Shown: one piece after another, positions 1-6,450 of the stretch
Numbering within the stretch: position 1 is the stretch's first letter
How the letters are laid out: the number at the start of each line of letters is the position of its first letter
Assembly: GCA_038228695.1 (NCBI GenBank)
Contig: JBBRPA010000076.1
Coordinates: forward strand, 1 to 10,660
DNA from: DASVRZ01 sp038228695
GTDB lineage: Bacteria; Verrucomicrobiota; Verrucomicrobiia; Chthoniobacterales; DASVRZ01
DNA length: 10,660 bases
Direction of reading: 5' to 3'
Translations under genes and position numbers: made by a program
The notes under the pieces: model-generated
Databases searched by the model: none
The model's input: the letters and a program-made list of their open reading frames with translations, nothing else
Told to the model about the DNA's origin: nothing

Positions 1-81
1 ACCATCCCGCTCCACCCGATAATGCTCATCGATGACCGCTGCCACCAAGGGCAGCCCTAATTGTAGTTTTCTACCAGACAT
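1..81 (-). CDS. Partial hypothetical ORF running off the left edge
   Basis: On the minus strand an ATG at 81-79 opens a frame that stays open for all 27 visible codons to the window edge (MSGRKLQLGLPLV..., then AVIDEHYRVERDG). GGATG-like purines lie just upstream. The residues look protein-like but I do not recognise the family, and too little is visible to name it. The frame lies downstream of the HAD gene on the same strand, after a 126-bp spacer that is AT-richer than its surroundings and has no clear terminator. It could equally be a chance frame. Confidence 0.3.
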   Translation of the reverse strand, partial: MSGRKLQLGLPLVAAVIDEHYRVERDG

Positions 82-207
82 CCTAACATTTAACCAGTTT
101 CACCTATACAAGTCACTCTATTTTTAGCAGATGGTATAACTAAGCGCGATAATGACTTCGGTGGTTAATTTTTTATGGACCCAAGTCCGCTCTCGAAGAA
201 AGTGCGG

Positions 208-999
208 TCAAGGCAAGACCACAGTGCTAACATTCCACGGGCAAGCAGCTAGCGCTTCGGCGATGCCTAGGCCGGCGATTTTTTTCGCAATATAACCGCC
301 TGCATTTTGCACGGTGGTTTTCACTTCGGGGATGGCGTTGACGGGGCAGGCGACCCATTGCGCCGCGCTGCCATCTAACATCGGGAGATCGTTGTGGTTG
401 TCGCCGGCGGCGAAGGTTTGCGAATGCGGGATGTCGAGCAGACGGCGGAGTTCGGTGAGGGCACTGCCTTTGTGATAGTCGATGTGGCAGAAACGGAGGT
501 AAACACTGTTGCGCTGCCAGTTGAGATGAGGAAGGTCGATCCGGAGACGTTCCAGAAAAATCACTGCCTCGTCCATCTGATCCACATTGATCGAGATGAG
601 GCCCTCGACCTCGGAACCGGAGAGTTGCAACTGCATGCCGCGCTGCCGGTCAGCGTAACGGCGAAGCTCGGCATATATTTCCGCCGCCTCAATCGCGAGT
701 TGCGCGTGAGCTTCGTCACACCGGCGGTTCCAATCGCCAAAGTCCTCCCACGAGTTGGGGCCGCGACGATGCACGGCGCGTTCGGTGGTGATGATGTAAT
801 CGGGCTGGATCGGGAAATCCGGTGCACTCAGAGCATCCTCCAATTGCGGGATAGATCGGCCGGTGTTGATGGCCCAGATAAGGCCTTGTTTTTGCCAGTC
901 GCCAACGAGATCGAAAAAGGGTTGAGCCGATTTCGCGTCGAGTCCCCAATCTAGGATCGTGCCATCGAAATCGGTGCTGAGAAGTTGGATGGGTAACAA
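208..999 (-). CDS. HAD-superfamily hydrolase (Cof/IIB-type sugar-phosphatase-like)
   Basis: This is a predicted cytoplasmic, Mg-dependent phosphatase that uses an aspartyl-phosphate intermediate. The four HAD motifs are visible in order. Motif I is DFDGT at residues 10-14 with nucleophile D10 and acid/base D12. Motif II is NTGR at 45-48. Motif III is the lysine K177 in a YHKGSA context. Motif IV is GDNHND at 199-204. The roughly 120 residues between motifs II and III fit a type-IIB cap, as in Cof-like, sucrose-phosphatase and mannosyl-phosphoglycerate-phosphatase relatives. The substrate cannot be read from sequence. At 263 aa the length is normal. The frame opens with TTG (999-997), as no ATG precedes motif I; the start sits right against the repeat at 1001-1085 and has no Shine-Dalgarno. 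It is last in the hisS-exbB-exbD-tonB-HAD run, 95 nt after the TonB-like gene, so co-transcription is possible but the function looks unrelated. Confidence 0.87.
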   Translation of the reverse strand: MLPIQLLSTDFDGTILDWGLDAKSAQPFFDLVGDWQKQGLIWAINTGRSIPQLEDALSAPDFPIQPDYIITTERAVHRRGPNSWEDFGDWNRRCDEAHAQLAIEAAEIYAELRRYADRQRGMQLQLSGSEVEGLISINVDQMDEAVIFLERLRIDLPHLNWQRNSVYLRFCHIDYHKGSALTELRRLLDIPHSQTFAAGDNHNDLPMLDGSAAQWVACPVNAIPEVKTTVQNAGGYIAKKIAGLGIAEALAACPWNVSTVVLP

Positions 1000-1000
1000 A

Positions 1001-1085
1001 GTTGAGGGTTGAAGGTTGAGGGTTGAGAGTAAAGGAAGTGGCGGTGTAAGCCTTAACTCTCAACAAAAGACTCTCAACCCTCAAC
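1001..1085. repeat. Heptad GTTGAGG-type repeat forming a 16-bp inverted repeat
   Basis: The gap between the TonB-like gene and the HAD gene is built from imperfect 7-bp units. On the plus strand GTTGAGG, GTTGAAG, GTTGAGG and GTTGAGA run from 1001 to 1028, and their complements (CTCTCAAC, CCTCAAC) recur at 1057-1085. The segment 1015-1030 (GTTGAGGGTTGAGAGT) is the exact reverse complement of 1070-1085, giving 16-bp arms around a 39-nt loop. Transcribed from either strand it would fold strongly. No U-tract follows the hairpin in the minus-strand transcript, so it is not a classical terminator for the TonB-like gene. It may be a dispersed simple repeat, an mRNA-processing or stability hairpin, or a product of repeat slippage and inversion. 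Confidence 0.85.
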
Positions 1086-1094
1086 TCTTCTCTT

Positions 1095-2066
1095 TTACTC
1101 GTTGCCGAGTTGGAAGTTGATGTTAACAACGTATTCTTTCCCGGTCGGAGGCGCTGGGAAACGTTTGATGGTGGAAAGGAAAGCTTTGACGGATTCGTCA
1201 ACGATCTCGTTTCCAGACGCGTTCTTAATTCCGTAACTTTCTAACTCGCCAGTTTTGGAAATGGTCAACGTCATAGTGGTGGTGAATTTGTAGTCGGCCT
1301 TGACCTGGGAAACCGGCTGTTCCCAACGGTCGCAGCGGGTTTTGATCATCTGATTGTAGGCTTCTAACAATCCGGGATCGACGCCCGGCTTGGTGCCCGC
1401 GCCTTTGCCCGTTCCGTTGCCGCTGCCCTCACCACCGCCCGTGCCCGTTCCCTTCCCCGGACCTCCACCCGCGCCGGTAGATTCGCCGTCGGTCGGAGAA
1501 CTCTCGCCAGGATCGCGGCCGAGGGCTTTGAGCGCGGCGGCTTTCCGGGCGGCTGTTTCAGCGTCATCGGCGGAAGGTTTTTTCACCGGCTTAGGACTAG
1601 CAGACCGGGATTTTTTCGGCTTCGAGTTCTCGTCGTCGGGTTTGGGAGTGGGTTTCTTTTTCGGAGTCGGGCTGGGAGATTTTTTCGGTGTTGCCGTGGG
1701 CTTAGGGGTCGGTTTGGGTGTTGGCGTGGGAGTCGGCTTCGGGGTGGGCGTAGGAGTTGGTTTGGGAGTCGGGGTGGGCGTGGCCAACGAGATGGCGTCA
1801 GGATCGGGCGTCGCCGGTGGAGGAGTGGGAACGGGCGTGGGCTCGGGGGTGCTCTCCGGGGTCGGCTCCGGAGTGGACCGCTCCGGGGTCGGATCAGGCG
1901 TGCTGGCTTGTTGCGAGAAAGCCGCTGGGTCCACCCATGTCACGGTCTCGCCACCACCACCGCCGGATTCCCCACCTTTACCGAAGTAAAAGATGAGTCC
2001 GACAGCTAGAACGTGGGCGAGCGCGATGAGAACGAGGTTGCGCCGGAAGCGCCATTTCTCGTTCAT
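1095..2066 (-). CDS. TonB/TolA-like energy transducer with long Pro- and Gly-rich linkers
   Basis: This is the periplasm-spanning arm of an ExbB/ExbD-type motor, passing proton-motive energy to the outer membrane. A short basic N-terminus (MNEKWRFRRN) precedes a single membrane anchor at residues 11-29. A rigid Pro/Thr/Lys stretch follows at about 55-160, including three exact TPTPTPKP units at 96-119. Next come a short alanine-rich stretch with charged residues (165-182) and a Gly-rich linker (about 193-228). The C-terminal domain at about 231-323 has the TonB_C/TolA_C pattern: a strand, then KTGELESYGI, then SGNEIVDESVKAFL, then FPAPP, and a final strand. Its ATG overlaps the exbD stop (ATGA, 2066-2063), implying translational coupling. 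At 323 aa it is longer than many TonBs because of the linkers. Whether its partner is a TonB-dependent receptor or a Tol-Pal-like system is open, because neither is in the window. Confidence 0.82.
   Translation of the reverse strand: MNEKWRFRRNLVLIALAHVLAVGLIFYFGKGGESGGGGGETVTWVDPAAFSQQASTPDPTPERSTPEPTPESTPEPTPVPTPPPATPDPDAISLATPTPTPKPTPTPTPKPTPTPTPKPTPKPTATPKKSPSPTPKKKPTPKPDDENSKPKKSRSASPKPVKKPSADDAETAARKAAALKALGRDPGESSPTDGESTGAGGGPGKGTGTGGGEGSGNGTGKGAGTKPGVDPGLLEAYNQMIKTRCDRWEQPVSQVKADYKFTTTMTLTISKTGELESYGIKNASGNEIVDESVKAFLSTIKRFPAPPTGKEYVVNINFQLGNE
1710..1781 (-). repeat. Three tandem TPTPTPKP-coding units in the TonB-like gene
   Basis: Three consecutive 24-nt units encode TPTPTPKP exactly (residues 96-103, 104-111 and 112-119). 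At DNA level the units differ at codon third positions, so the amino-acid repeat is conserved better than the DNA. Copy number in such tracts can change by slippage and would alter the reach of the periplasmic linker. Confidence 0.8.
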
Positions 2067-2482
2067 TTTGGCGCGTCGGGCTGGGTCACGACTCCGACCT
2101 TGGCGATCTTCACTTTTTGGAGGACGTCCATGATGTCAACAAAGTCCTGCACCGGCAGTTCGCGGTGTGGTCGGACGACTACGGCAATGTTCGTTTTTTT
2201 ACCGATGATCTCGCGCAAGGCATCTGGCAGTTCGGCTACGCTGGTGACGACTCCATTCAATTTCACGACCTTGTTTTTATCGATCGAAATGGTCTGCACC
2301 TGATTGGGCTCGACCGTGTTGCTGGCAGTGGCGGACGTCGGCACAACGAGGTCGATGCTATTTTCTAACAACGGCGTGGTGACCATGAAGATGACTAACA
2401 AAACGAAACAGAGATCGAGCATCGGCGTGACGTTAATCTCGCTGAGGGTACTGAAACTGTGCTTATCGGAAAAGCGGCGCAT
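2063..2482 (-). CDS. exbD: ExbD/TolR-family proton-channel subunit
   Basis: This is the inner-membrane partner of ExbB in the proton-driven motor that energises the TonB-like protein. It has a short cytoplasmic N-terminus with SEINVTPMLD (residues 14-23). A single membrane helix at about 21-40 carries the essential acidic residue D23 in LDLCFVLLVIFM. A periplasmic domain of about 95 residues ends in VRPHRELPVQDFVDIMDVLQ, the usual family ending. The length of 139 aa is normal. The gene starts 6 nt after the exbB stop with an AGAAG stretch that may serve as a weak ribosome site, and its TGA overlaps the ATG of the next gene. The TolR alternative cannot be excluded, but the downstream TonB-like gene favours ExbD. 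Confidence 0.9.
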   Translation of the reverse strand: MRRFSDKHSFSTLSEINVTPMLDLCFVLLVIFMVTTPLLENSIDLVVPTSATASNTVEPNQVQTISIDKNKVVKLNGVVTSVAELPDALREIIGKKTNIAVVVRPHRELPVQDFVDIMDVLQKVKIAKVGVVTQPDAPK

Positions 2483-2488
2483 AGACTT

Positions 2489-3244
2489 CTAGCGATGCGG
2501 AATGAAGGGCAGCGAACGCGTGCCGTGATCGACGTAACGATGCTCAAACTCGGAGGCTAGCTCGGCAGAAAAATTATCCATCTGCACAGTGAGTCCTCGG
2601 ATGCTAGTGACGAGAAAATTGTAACCAAACATGGCCGGGATGGCGACGAGCAACGCGGTGACCGTAGTGATGAGCGCACCCGCAACACCTGGAGCCATTG
2701 CAGCGAGAGTGGCAGAGCCGGCTTGGGCCACCCCGGTAAAAGTATCCATCACGCCCCAGACAGTTCCTAACAATCCGAGGAAGGGCGCACCAGCAACTGC
2801 GGTGGCGAGGAGAATCATCTGCGCTTCGATCTTGAGGGCGGTTTCGCCGACGGCGCGCTCCATCGCGCTCACGACGACGCGCATTTGGGCGGGTGAGATT
2901 CTGTCCGCATTTTCGAGGCGGGCCTTGAAGGTTTCATCCACTTCGGCGGAGCCAAGGAGTTGGAAGGTCATTTCCTTGCAGCCGGCTTTGTAAACGGAGA
3001 AAACTGGGGAACCTTCGAACTTGAGGCGAGTCTCGAAAATGTTCAGCGGGGCGCGATTCGAGCGGAAAAGATCGAGAAATTTGCTAGTCTGCTTCTTGGC
3101 TTGGAGAATGGTTTTGAGCTTCGTGATCATGATCGACCAACTGAAGATGGAGCCGACGAAGAGCGCGGCGAGCACGCATTTACCGGCGGGATTGGACTCC
3201 CGCAAGGCAAACTCGAGGGCGTTGGCAGCTAACAGGCTAAACAT
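2489..3244 (-). CDS. exbB: MotA/TolQ/ExbB-family proton-channel protein
   Basis: This is the pentamer-forming, three-helix membrane scaffold of the ExbB/ExbD motor. Helices are visible at about residues 22-42, 143-166 and 185-212. A cytoplasmic loop of about 100 residues lies between the first and second, as in the family. The signature APFLGLLGTVWGVMDTF (153-169) and the third-helix stretch beginning APGVAGALITTVTALLVAIP (184-203) are hallmarks; the threonines T161 and T193/T194 line the proton path in characterised homologues. At 251 aa the length is typical. The ATG at 3244 follows the hisS stop by 48 nt on the same strand and has no clear Shine-Dalgarno. The exbB-exbD-tonB order and close spacing argue for one unit, possibly read through from hisS. 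Confidence 0.92.
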   Translation of the reverse strand: MFSLLAANALEFALRESNPAGKCVLAALFVGSIFSWSIMITKLKTILQAKKQTSKFLDLFRSNRAPLNIFETRLKFEGSPVFSVYKAGCKEMTFQLLGSAEVDETFKARLENADRISPAQMRVVVSAMERAVGETALKIEAQMILLATAVAGAPFLGLLGTVWGVMDTFTGVAQAGSATLAAMAPGVAGALITTVTALLVAIPAMFGYNFLVTSIRGLTVQMDNFSAELASEFEHRYVDHGTRSLPFIPHR

Positions 3245-3292
3245 TAGGCAAATTTAATACGACAACTCAGACGCAAATGCGACGGGGAAAAT

Positions 3293-4525
3293 TCATTCTG
3301 GTCCCCAGAGTGGCAATGACTTGACGGTTTCCTCGCGGGTTTGCAGGTTTTTGATTTTTACCTGCGGCCATTCGTCGCCGATGATGAGGGCTTCTTTGGC
3401 TCCGAGTTGTTCGGCGGTCTGAAATTGTTTCCCGATTTTGGCGGGGGTGAGCGAGTAATCGACACGTTGGCCGGAGTCGCGAAGTTGCTGGACGATTTTC
3501 AGCGCGTCCGCACGGCGCTCCTCGTTGGCGATGACGACGAAGGTTTCAATCGGCGTGGCCGAGGCGAGCGCGGTGGTCATTTTTTCGCGGGCAACCGGAG
3601 TGTCGTCGATCAGGTTGCCGAGGACGACGTCGCCCATCGCGAAACCCAGAGCAGCGAGGTTGGATTTGCCGTCACTAATTAGGCTGAGGAGTTTGTCGTA
3701 ACGTCCGCCACCGGCGAGAGCGCGTTCGTTTTTGCCTTTGTCGAAGATCTCAAAAACGACGCCGGTGTAGTAGGCGAGGCCGCGGACGATGGCGTAATCG
3801 ATCTCGACGTAATTTTGCAATCCACGGGCCTGCAAATCGGCCAGAATCGGAGCGAGATCGTCGCTGGGGATTTTCGAGCGCATGAAGGCGAGGACCGTTT
3901 CGGCGGTGAAACCGAGAGGGGCGAGCAGTGCTTCGGTTTTTTCGCGCGGCATGCGCTCTGCCTTGTCCACGACTTGGAAAAACGCGGTTTCGCCTTCGGG
4001 TTTACCGCCGTTTTGGGTGAAAAATTCGGCCCACGCCGTGCGGCTGCTGAGGCGAACAACGAAATCGTTTTCGCCAAAGCCAAAGGCACGCAGGGTGTCG
4101 ATGGCGAGGGCGATCATTTCGGCGTCAGCGGCAGGCGAGGTTTCGCCGAAGATGTCGGCGTTGAATTGGTAAAACTCCCGACCCCGACCGCGCTGCTGCT
4201 TCTCGTAACGGAAAAACTGCGGCACGCAGAACCACTTGATCGGCTTGCGGAAATCGCGTTCCCGCGCTGCGACCATCCGGGCGACGGTGGGCGTCATCTC
4301 CGGGCGAAGGGAGACGGCGCGCTCGCCTTTGTCGGTAAAATTGAAGAGCTGCCCGACAATTTCATTGCCGGATTTTTTCTGATAGAGCTCCAGCGGTTCG
4401 AGAACCGGCCCGTCGAATTCGACAAATCCGTAGCGCCGCGCGACGGAGCGCCAAGTTTCGAGGATGTAATTGCGGCGGGCGCAGTCGTCGGGGTAAAAAT
4501 CGCGGAATCCGGGAAGAAGTTGCAT
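3293..4525 (-). CDS. hisS: Histidyl-tRNA synthetase
   Basis: This is a cytoplasmic class II aminoacyl-tRNA synthetase that charges tRNA-His. From the ATG at 4525 the protein is 410 aa and opens with the family-typical MQLLPGFRDFYPDD. Motif 1 lies near residues 37-60. Motif 2 is FFRYEKQQRGRGREFYQF (104-121) with R106. The histidine-specific HisA signature is VRGLAYYTGVVFE (247-259) with catalytic-type R248. A GGGRYDKL segment (272-279) precedes motif 3. A C-terminal anticodon-binding domain spans about 325-405. Motif 3 reads GFAMGDVVL (294-302) instead of the usual GFAxGxERL, so the conserved arginine is absent. The frame is also open to an ATG at 4612, but that would add 29 atypical residues and overlap recF by 56 bp, so 4525 is chosen. 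The start lies 31 bp from divergent recF, so promoters of the two genes must overlap each other or the coding regions. Confidence 0.95.
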   Translation of the reverse strand: MQLLPGFRDFYPDDCARRNYILETWRSVARRYGFVEFDGPVLEPLELYQKKSGNEIVGQLFNFTDKGERAVSLRPEMTPTVARMVAARERDFRKPIKWFCVPQFFRYEKQQRGRGREFYQFNADIFGETSPAADAEMIALAIDTLRAFGFGENDFVVRLSSRTAWAEFFTQNGGKPEGETAFFQVVDKAERMPREKTEALLAPLGFTAETVLAFMRSKIPSDDLAPILADLQARGLQNYVEIDYAIVRGLAYYTGVVFEIFDKGKNERALAGGGRYDKLLSLISDGKSNLAALGFAMGDVVLGNLIDDTPVAREKMTTALASATPIETFVVIANEERRADALKIVQQLRDSGQRVDYSLTPAKIGKQFQTAEQLGAKEALIIGDEWPQVKIKNLQTREETVKSLPLWGPE

Positions 4526-4556
4526 CGGGAAAGACGAATGGTGAATAGTCGGGGCG

Positions 4557-5597
4557 GTGTTGAGCGAGCTACAAATACGGGGATTTCGGTGTTTTGAAAG
4601 GGCCAGACTCACGTTTGAACCAGGAGCGACCTGTATCGTCGGCCCAAACGCGCAGGGAAAAACCTCGCTTCTGGAGGCGGCCTGCGTGCTCCTCCGACTG
4701 CAATCGCCCCGGGCAGGAACGCTCGCTCAGGCGGTGCGTTTCGGTGAAACCGGCTTCGCGCTTGAAGGCCTCTGGAATGACACCCGCTGCCAGTATCATT
4801 ACAGTGCGAAACGGCGGAAGCTCGTTCTTGATGCCGTGGAACAGCGCCGGGCGAACGAGTATCTGCAACTGGCCAAGGTGGTTTGGTTCGGCAACGACGA
4901 CCTCGACTTGATCCGGGGCGGAGGCGAGGGGCGACGGCGTTTTTTGGATTTCGTGCTCATCCAGATGCATCCGGGACACCGAACCCAACTGCGGGCATAC
5001 GAAAAAGCGTTGCGATCGCGAAATGCTCTGCTCAAAAACAGCGGAAGCACGCGGGAGATCGCAGCTTACAACGGTCCGCTTCTGGAGGCGGGCGAGCGGA
5101 TCCGAACGATCCGGCGGGAGTTTGTTGCTCGACTCGATCCCCTGATTGCCGCCGCCAATACCGTCATCGGAGGCACCGGACCGGAGCTGCGGGCGAGTTA
5201 TAAAGACGGCACCGACAACGCTGGGGCCAGTTTCGCGGAGGCACTCGCCAAATCGGCCAGCCAAGAAAATCGGTTGCGCCAGACCGTCGTCGGCCCGCAC
5301 CGGGATGATTTGGAACTGGCCTTCGACGGCCACAGTGCGGCCCATTTCGCCTCCGAGGGGCAGCAACGCACCGCCGCGCTCGCGCTACGCCTAGCCCAGG
5401 CAGAAGTCCTTGGGACGAACTCGGCTCGACCGCCGCTCTTTTTAATTGATGACGTCTTTGGCGAGTTGGACCCCGTTCGACGGAACCGCCTTTTACAGTG
5501 CCTCCCCCAAAACGCCCAGCAGCTGATCACCACCACCCACCTCGACTGGGCGACGGATTTTCCCGCCCGCATCTTGAAAATTCAAGAACTCCGGTAA
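4557..5597 (+). CDS. recF: DNA replication/repair protein RecF
   Basis: RecF is an SMC/ABC-like ATPase that binds DNA gaps and helps RecO/RecR load RecA. At 346 aa the length is normal. Visible features in order: the N-terminal strand LSELQIRGFRCFE; Walker A GPNAQGKTS (29-37); the RecF block FGNDDLDLIRGGGEGRRRFLD followed by YEKALRSRNALLK; VVGPHRDDLE (244-253); the ABC signature SEGQQRTAALALRLAQ (266-281); Walker B LFLIDD (294-299) running into VFGELD; and the switch histidine in TTTHLDW. The start is GTG at 4557 (a TTG at 4560 is the alternative), because a stop lies 15 bp upstream in frame and no ATG precedes the first strand. It is divergent from hisS and is not adjacent to dnaA/dnaN/gyrB in this window. 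Confidence 0.95.
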   Translation: MLSELQIRGFRCFERARLTFEPGATCIVGPNAQGKTSLLEAACVLLRLQSPRAGTLAQAVRFGETGFALEGLWNDTRCQYHYSAKRRKLVLDAVEQRRANEYLQLAKVVWFGNDDLDLIRGGGEGRRRFLDFVLIQMHPGHRTQLRAYEKALRSRNALLKNSGSTREIAAYNGPLLEAGERIRTIRREFVARLDPLIAAANTVIGGTGPELRASYKDGTDNAGASFAEALAKSASQENRLRQTVVGPHRDDLELAFDGHSAAHFASEGQQRTAALALRLAQAEVLGTNSARPPLFLIDDVFGELDPVRRNRLLQCLPQNAQQLITTTHLDWATDFPARILKIQELR

Positions 5598-5695
5598 TTT
5601 ACTCATCACGCAATGGATTCATCCGCAGGCAGTTACAAAACGTGGGGAAATTCGGGCTTTTTTTCCTGAATCAACTGTTCTGCGCAATTTTTTGG

Positions 5696-5723
5696 TTGAC
5701 CGAAAGGGCTTACCAGCTACTCT
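5696..5723 (+). promoter_or_regulatory. Candidate sigma-70-like promoter for the secreted amidase-like gene
   Basis: TTGACC at 5696-5701 matches the -35 consensus at 5 of 6 positions. A 16-bp spacer leads to TACTCT at 5718-5723, which matches only half of the -10 consensus. A T-rich run (AATTTTTTGG) lies just upstream. The site sits in the 159-bp gap after recF and would give a leader of about 25-30 nt before the ATG at 5757. The weak -10 keeps confidence moderate. Confidence 0.35.
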
Positions 5724-5756
5724 CGGGGCTCTTTCTTCCGTCAGATTTTTCAAACG

Positions 5757-6431
5757 ATGTTCCAGAAAAAAGCCATTTATTCTTTGCTCCCAGCTCTGGC
5801 AGTGACTCTCGTCACGTCCATCATCAGCCTCTCATCCGCAGAGGCGCAGGACAATAGTGGCTTGTCGGTTGGAAAAATTCGGTTTGGCAAACAGTCTGAC
5901 GATAAATGGCTTACGGTGGACATGAAACGGAAGACCAGTGGCTCCGGCCCAACCGTTGGAACCAACAGCACCCAGAGTTTCTTCAGCCGCTCGCCACGGA
6001 CGAGCGCCACGACCACCTACTTCGACGTTTCCGCACGGAATTCCCTGCCCACGTCCTATCCGGCTGCTTCTTCCACGGTTTCAAATCACCGTCTCCTCCA
6101 AGCTGCCAGCATCGCCGTGAACAACGCCCGAGGTCACTCGACCGGCAGTTGCTGGCGCTACGTCAAATCTGCCCTGCTGAAGTCGGAGACGATTGATTCT
6201 TATCCCAAGACGGGCTACGCCAAACAGGCCGCCTCGGAATTGGTCCACGACTACGGATTTGTTCGGACGACCATCTCTAATCCCTTTGCTGCGCCGATCG
6301 GCTCAGTCCTCGTTTATGGCGGGAACGGCGCGGGGCACGTTGAAATTCGCACCCGCACGGGATTTGTGAGTGATTTCGTTTCCCAAAAACCTTCCAGCCG
6401 CCCGCTGATTGGCGTGTTTGTGAAGCGGTAA
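5757..6431 (+). CDS. Secreted protein with CHAP/NlpC-like Cys-His amidase signature
   Basis: A signal peptide is clear: basic MFQKK, a hydrophobic core at about 7-27, and a likely cut after AEA at about residue 30. The mature part starts with a low-complexity Ser/Thr-rich region (about 55-115). The conserved-looking C-terminal domain (about 118-224) has a cysteine at the head of a helix (GSCWRYVKSALL, C132). Further on, a strand pair APIGSVLVYGGNGAGHVEIRT places H194 in a GHVEIR context, and RPLIGVFVKR ends the protein. A helix-leading Cys followed by an exposed His on a strand is the layout of CHAP/NlpC-P60 peptidoglycan amidases and peptidases, so a periplasmic or cell-wall hydrolase is inferred. 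I cannot assign a named family with certainty, and the third catalytic residue is not obvious. It has its own upstream gap of 159 bp and is convergent with the next gene, the two stops being 19 bp apart. No Shine-Dalgarno precedes the ATG. Confidence 0.75.
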   Translation: MFQKKAIYSLLPALAVTLVTSIISLSSAEAQDNSGLSVGKIRFGKQSDDKWLTVDMKRKTSGSGPTVGTNSTQSFFSRSPRTSATTTYFDVSARNSLPTSYPAASSTVSNHRLLQAASIAVNNARGHSTGSCWRYVKSALLKSETIDSYPKTGYAKQAASELVHDYGFVRTTISNPFAAPIGSVLVYGGNGAGHVEIRTRTGFVSDFVSQKPSSRPLIGVFVKR

Positions 6432-6450
6432 GCCCGTTGCGGATTTTCCG

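Noticed and set aside
2..14. A 13-bp identity, CCATCCCGCTCCA, at 2-14 and again at 9177-9189.
   Set aside because: The second copy lies in the amt signal-peptide coding region, the flanks do not match, and there is no inverted or terminal-repeat arrangement. Treated as chance.
1690..1790. Repetitive DNA that might suggest a CRISPR or tandem-repeat locus.
   Set aside because: It is in frame and encodes the Pro-Thr-Lys linker; there are no spacers, so it is a protein repeat.
1390..1989. A 199-codon plus-strand frame rich in Val-Gly repeats.
   Set aside because: It is the antisense shadow of the Pro/Thr/Lys and Gly linkers of the TonB-like gene.
3815..4597. A 260-codon plus-strand frame antisense to hisS, and a 265-codon minus-strand frame antisense to recF (4569-5366).
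   Set aside because: Both lie fully opposite well-supported genes with intact family motifs and have no recognisable domains; they are typical GC-rich shadow frames.
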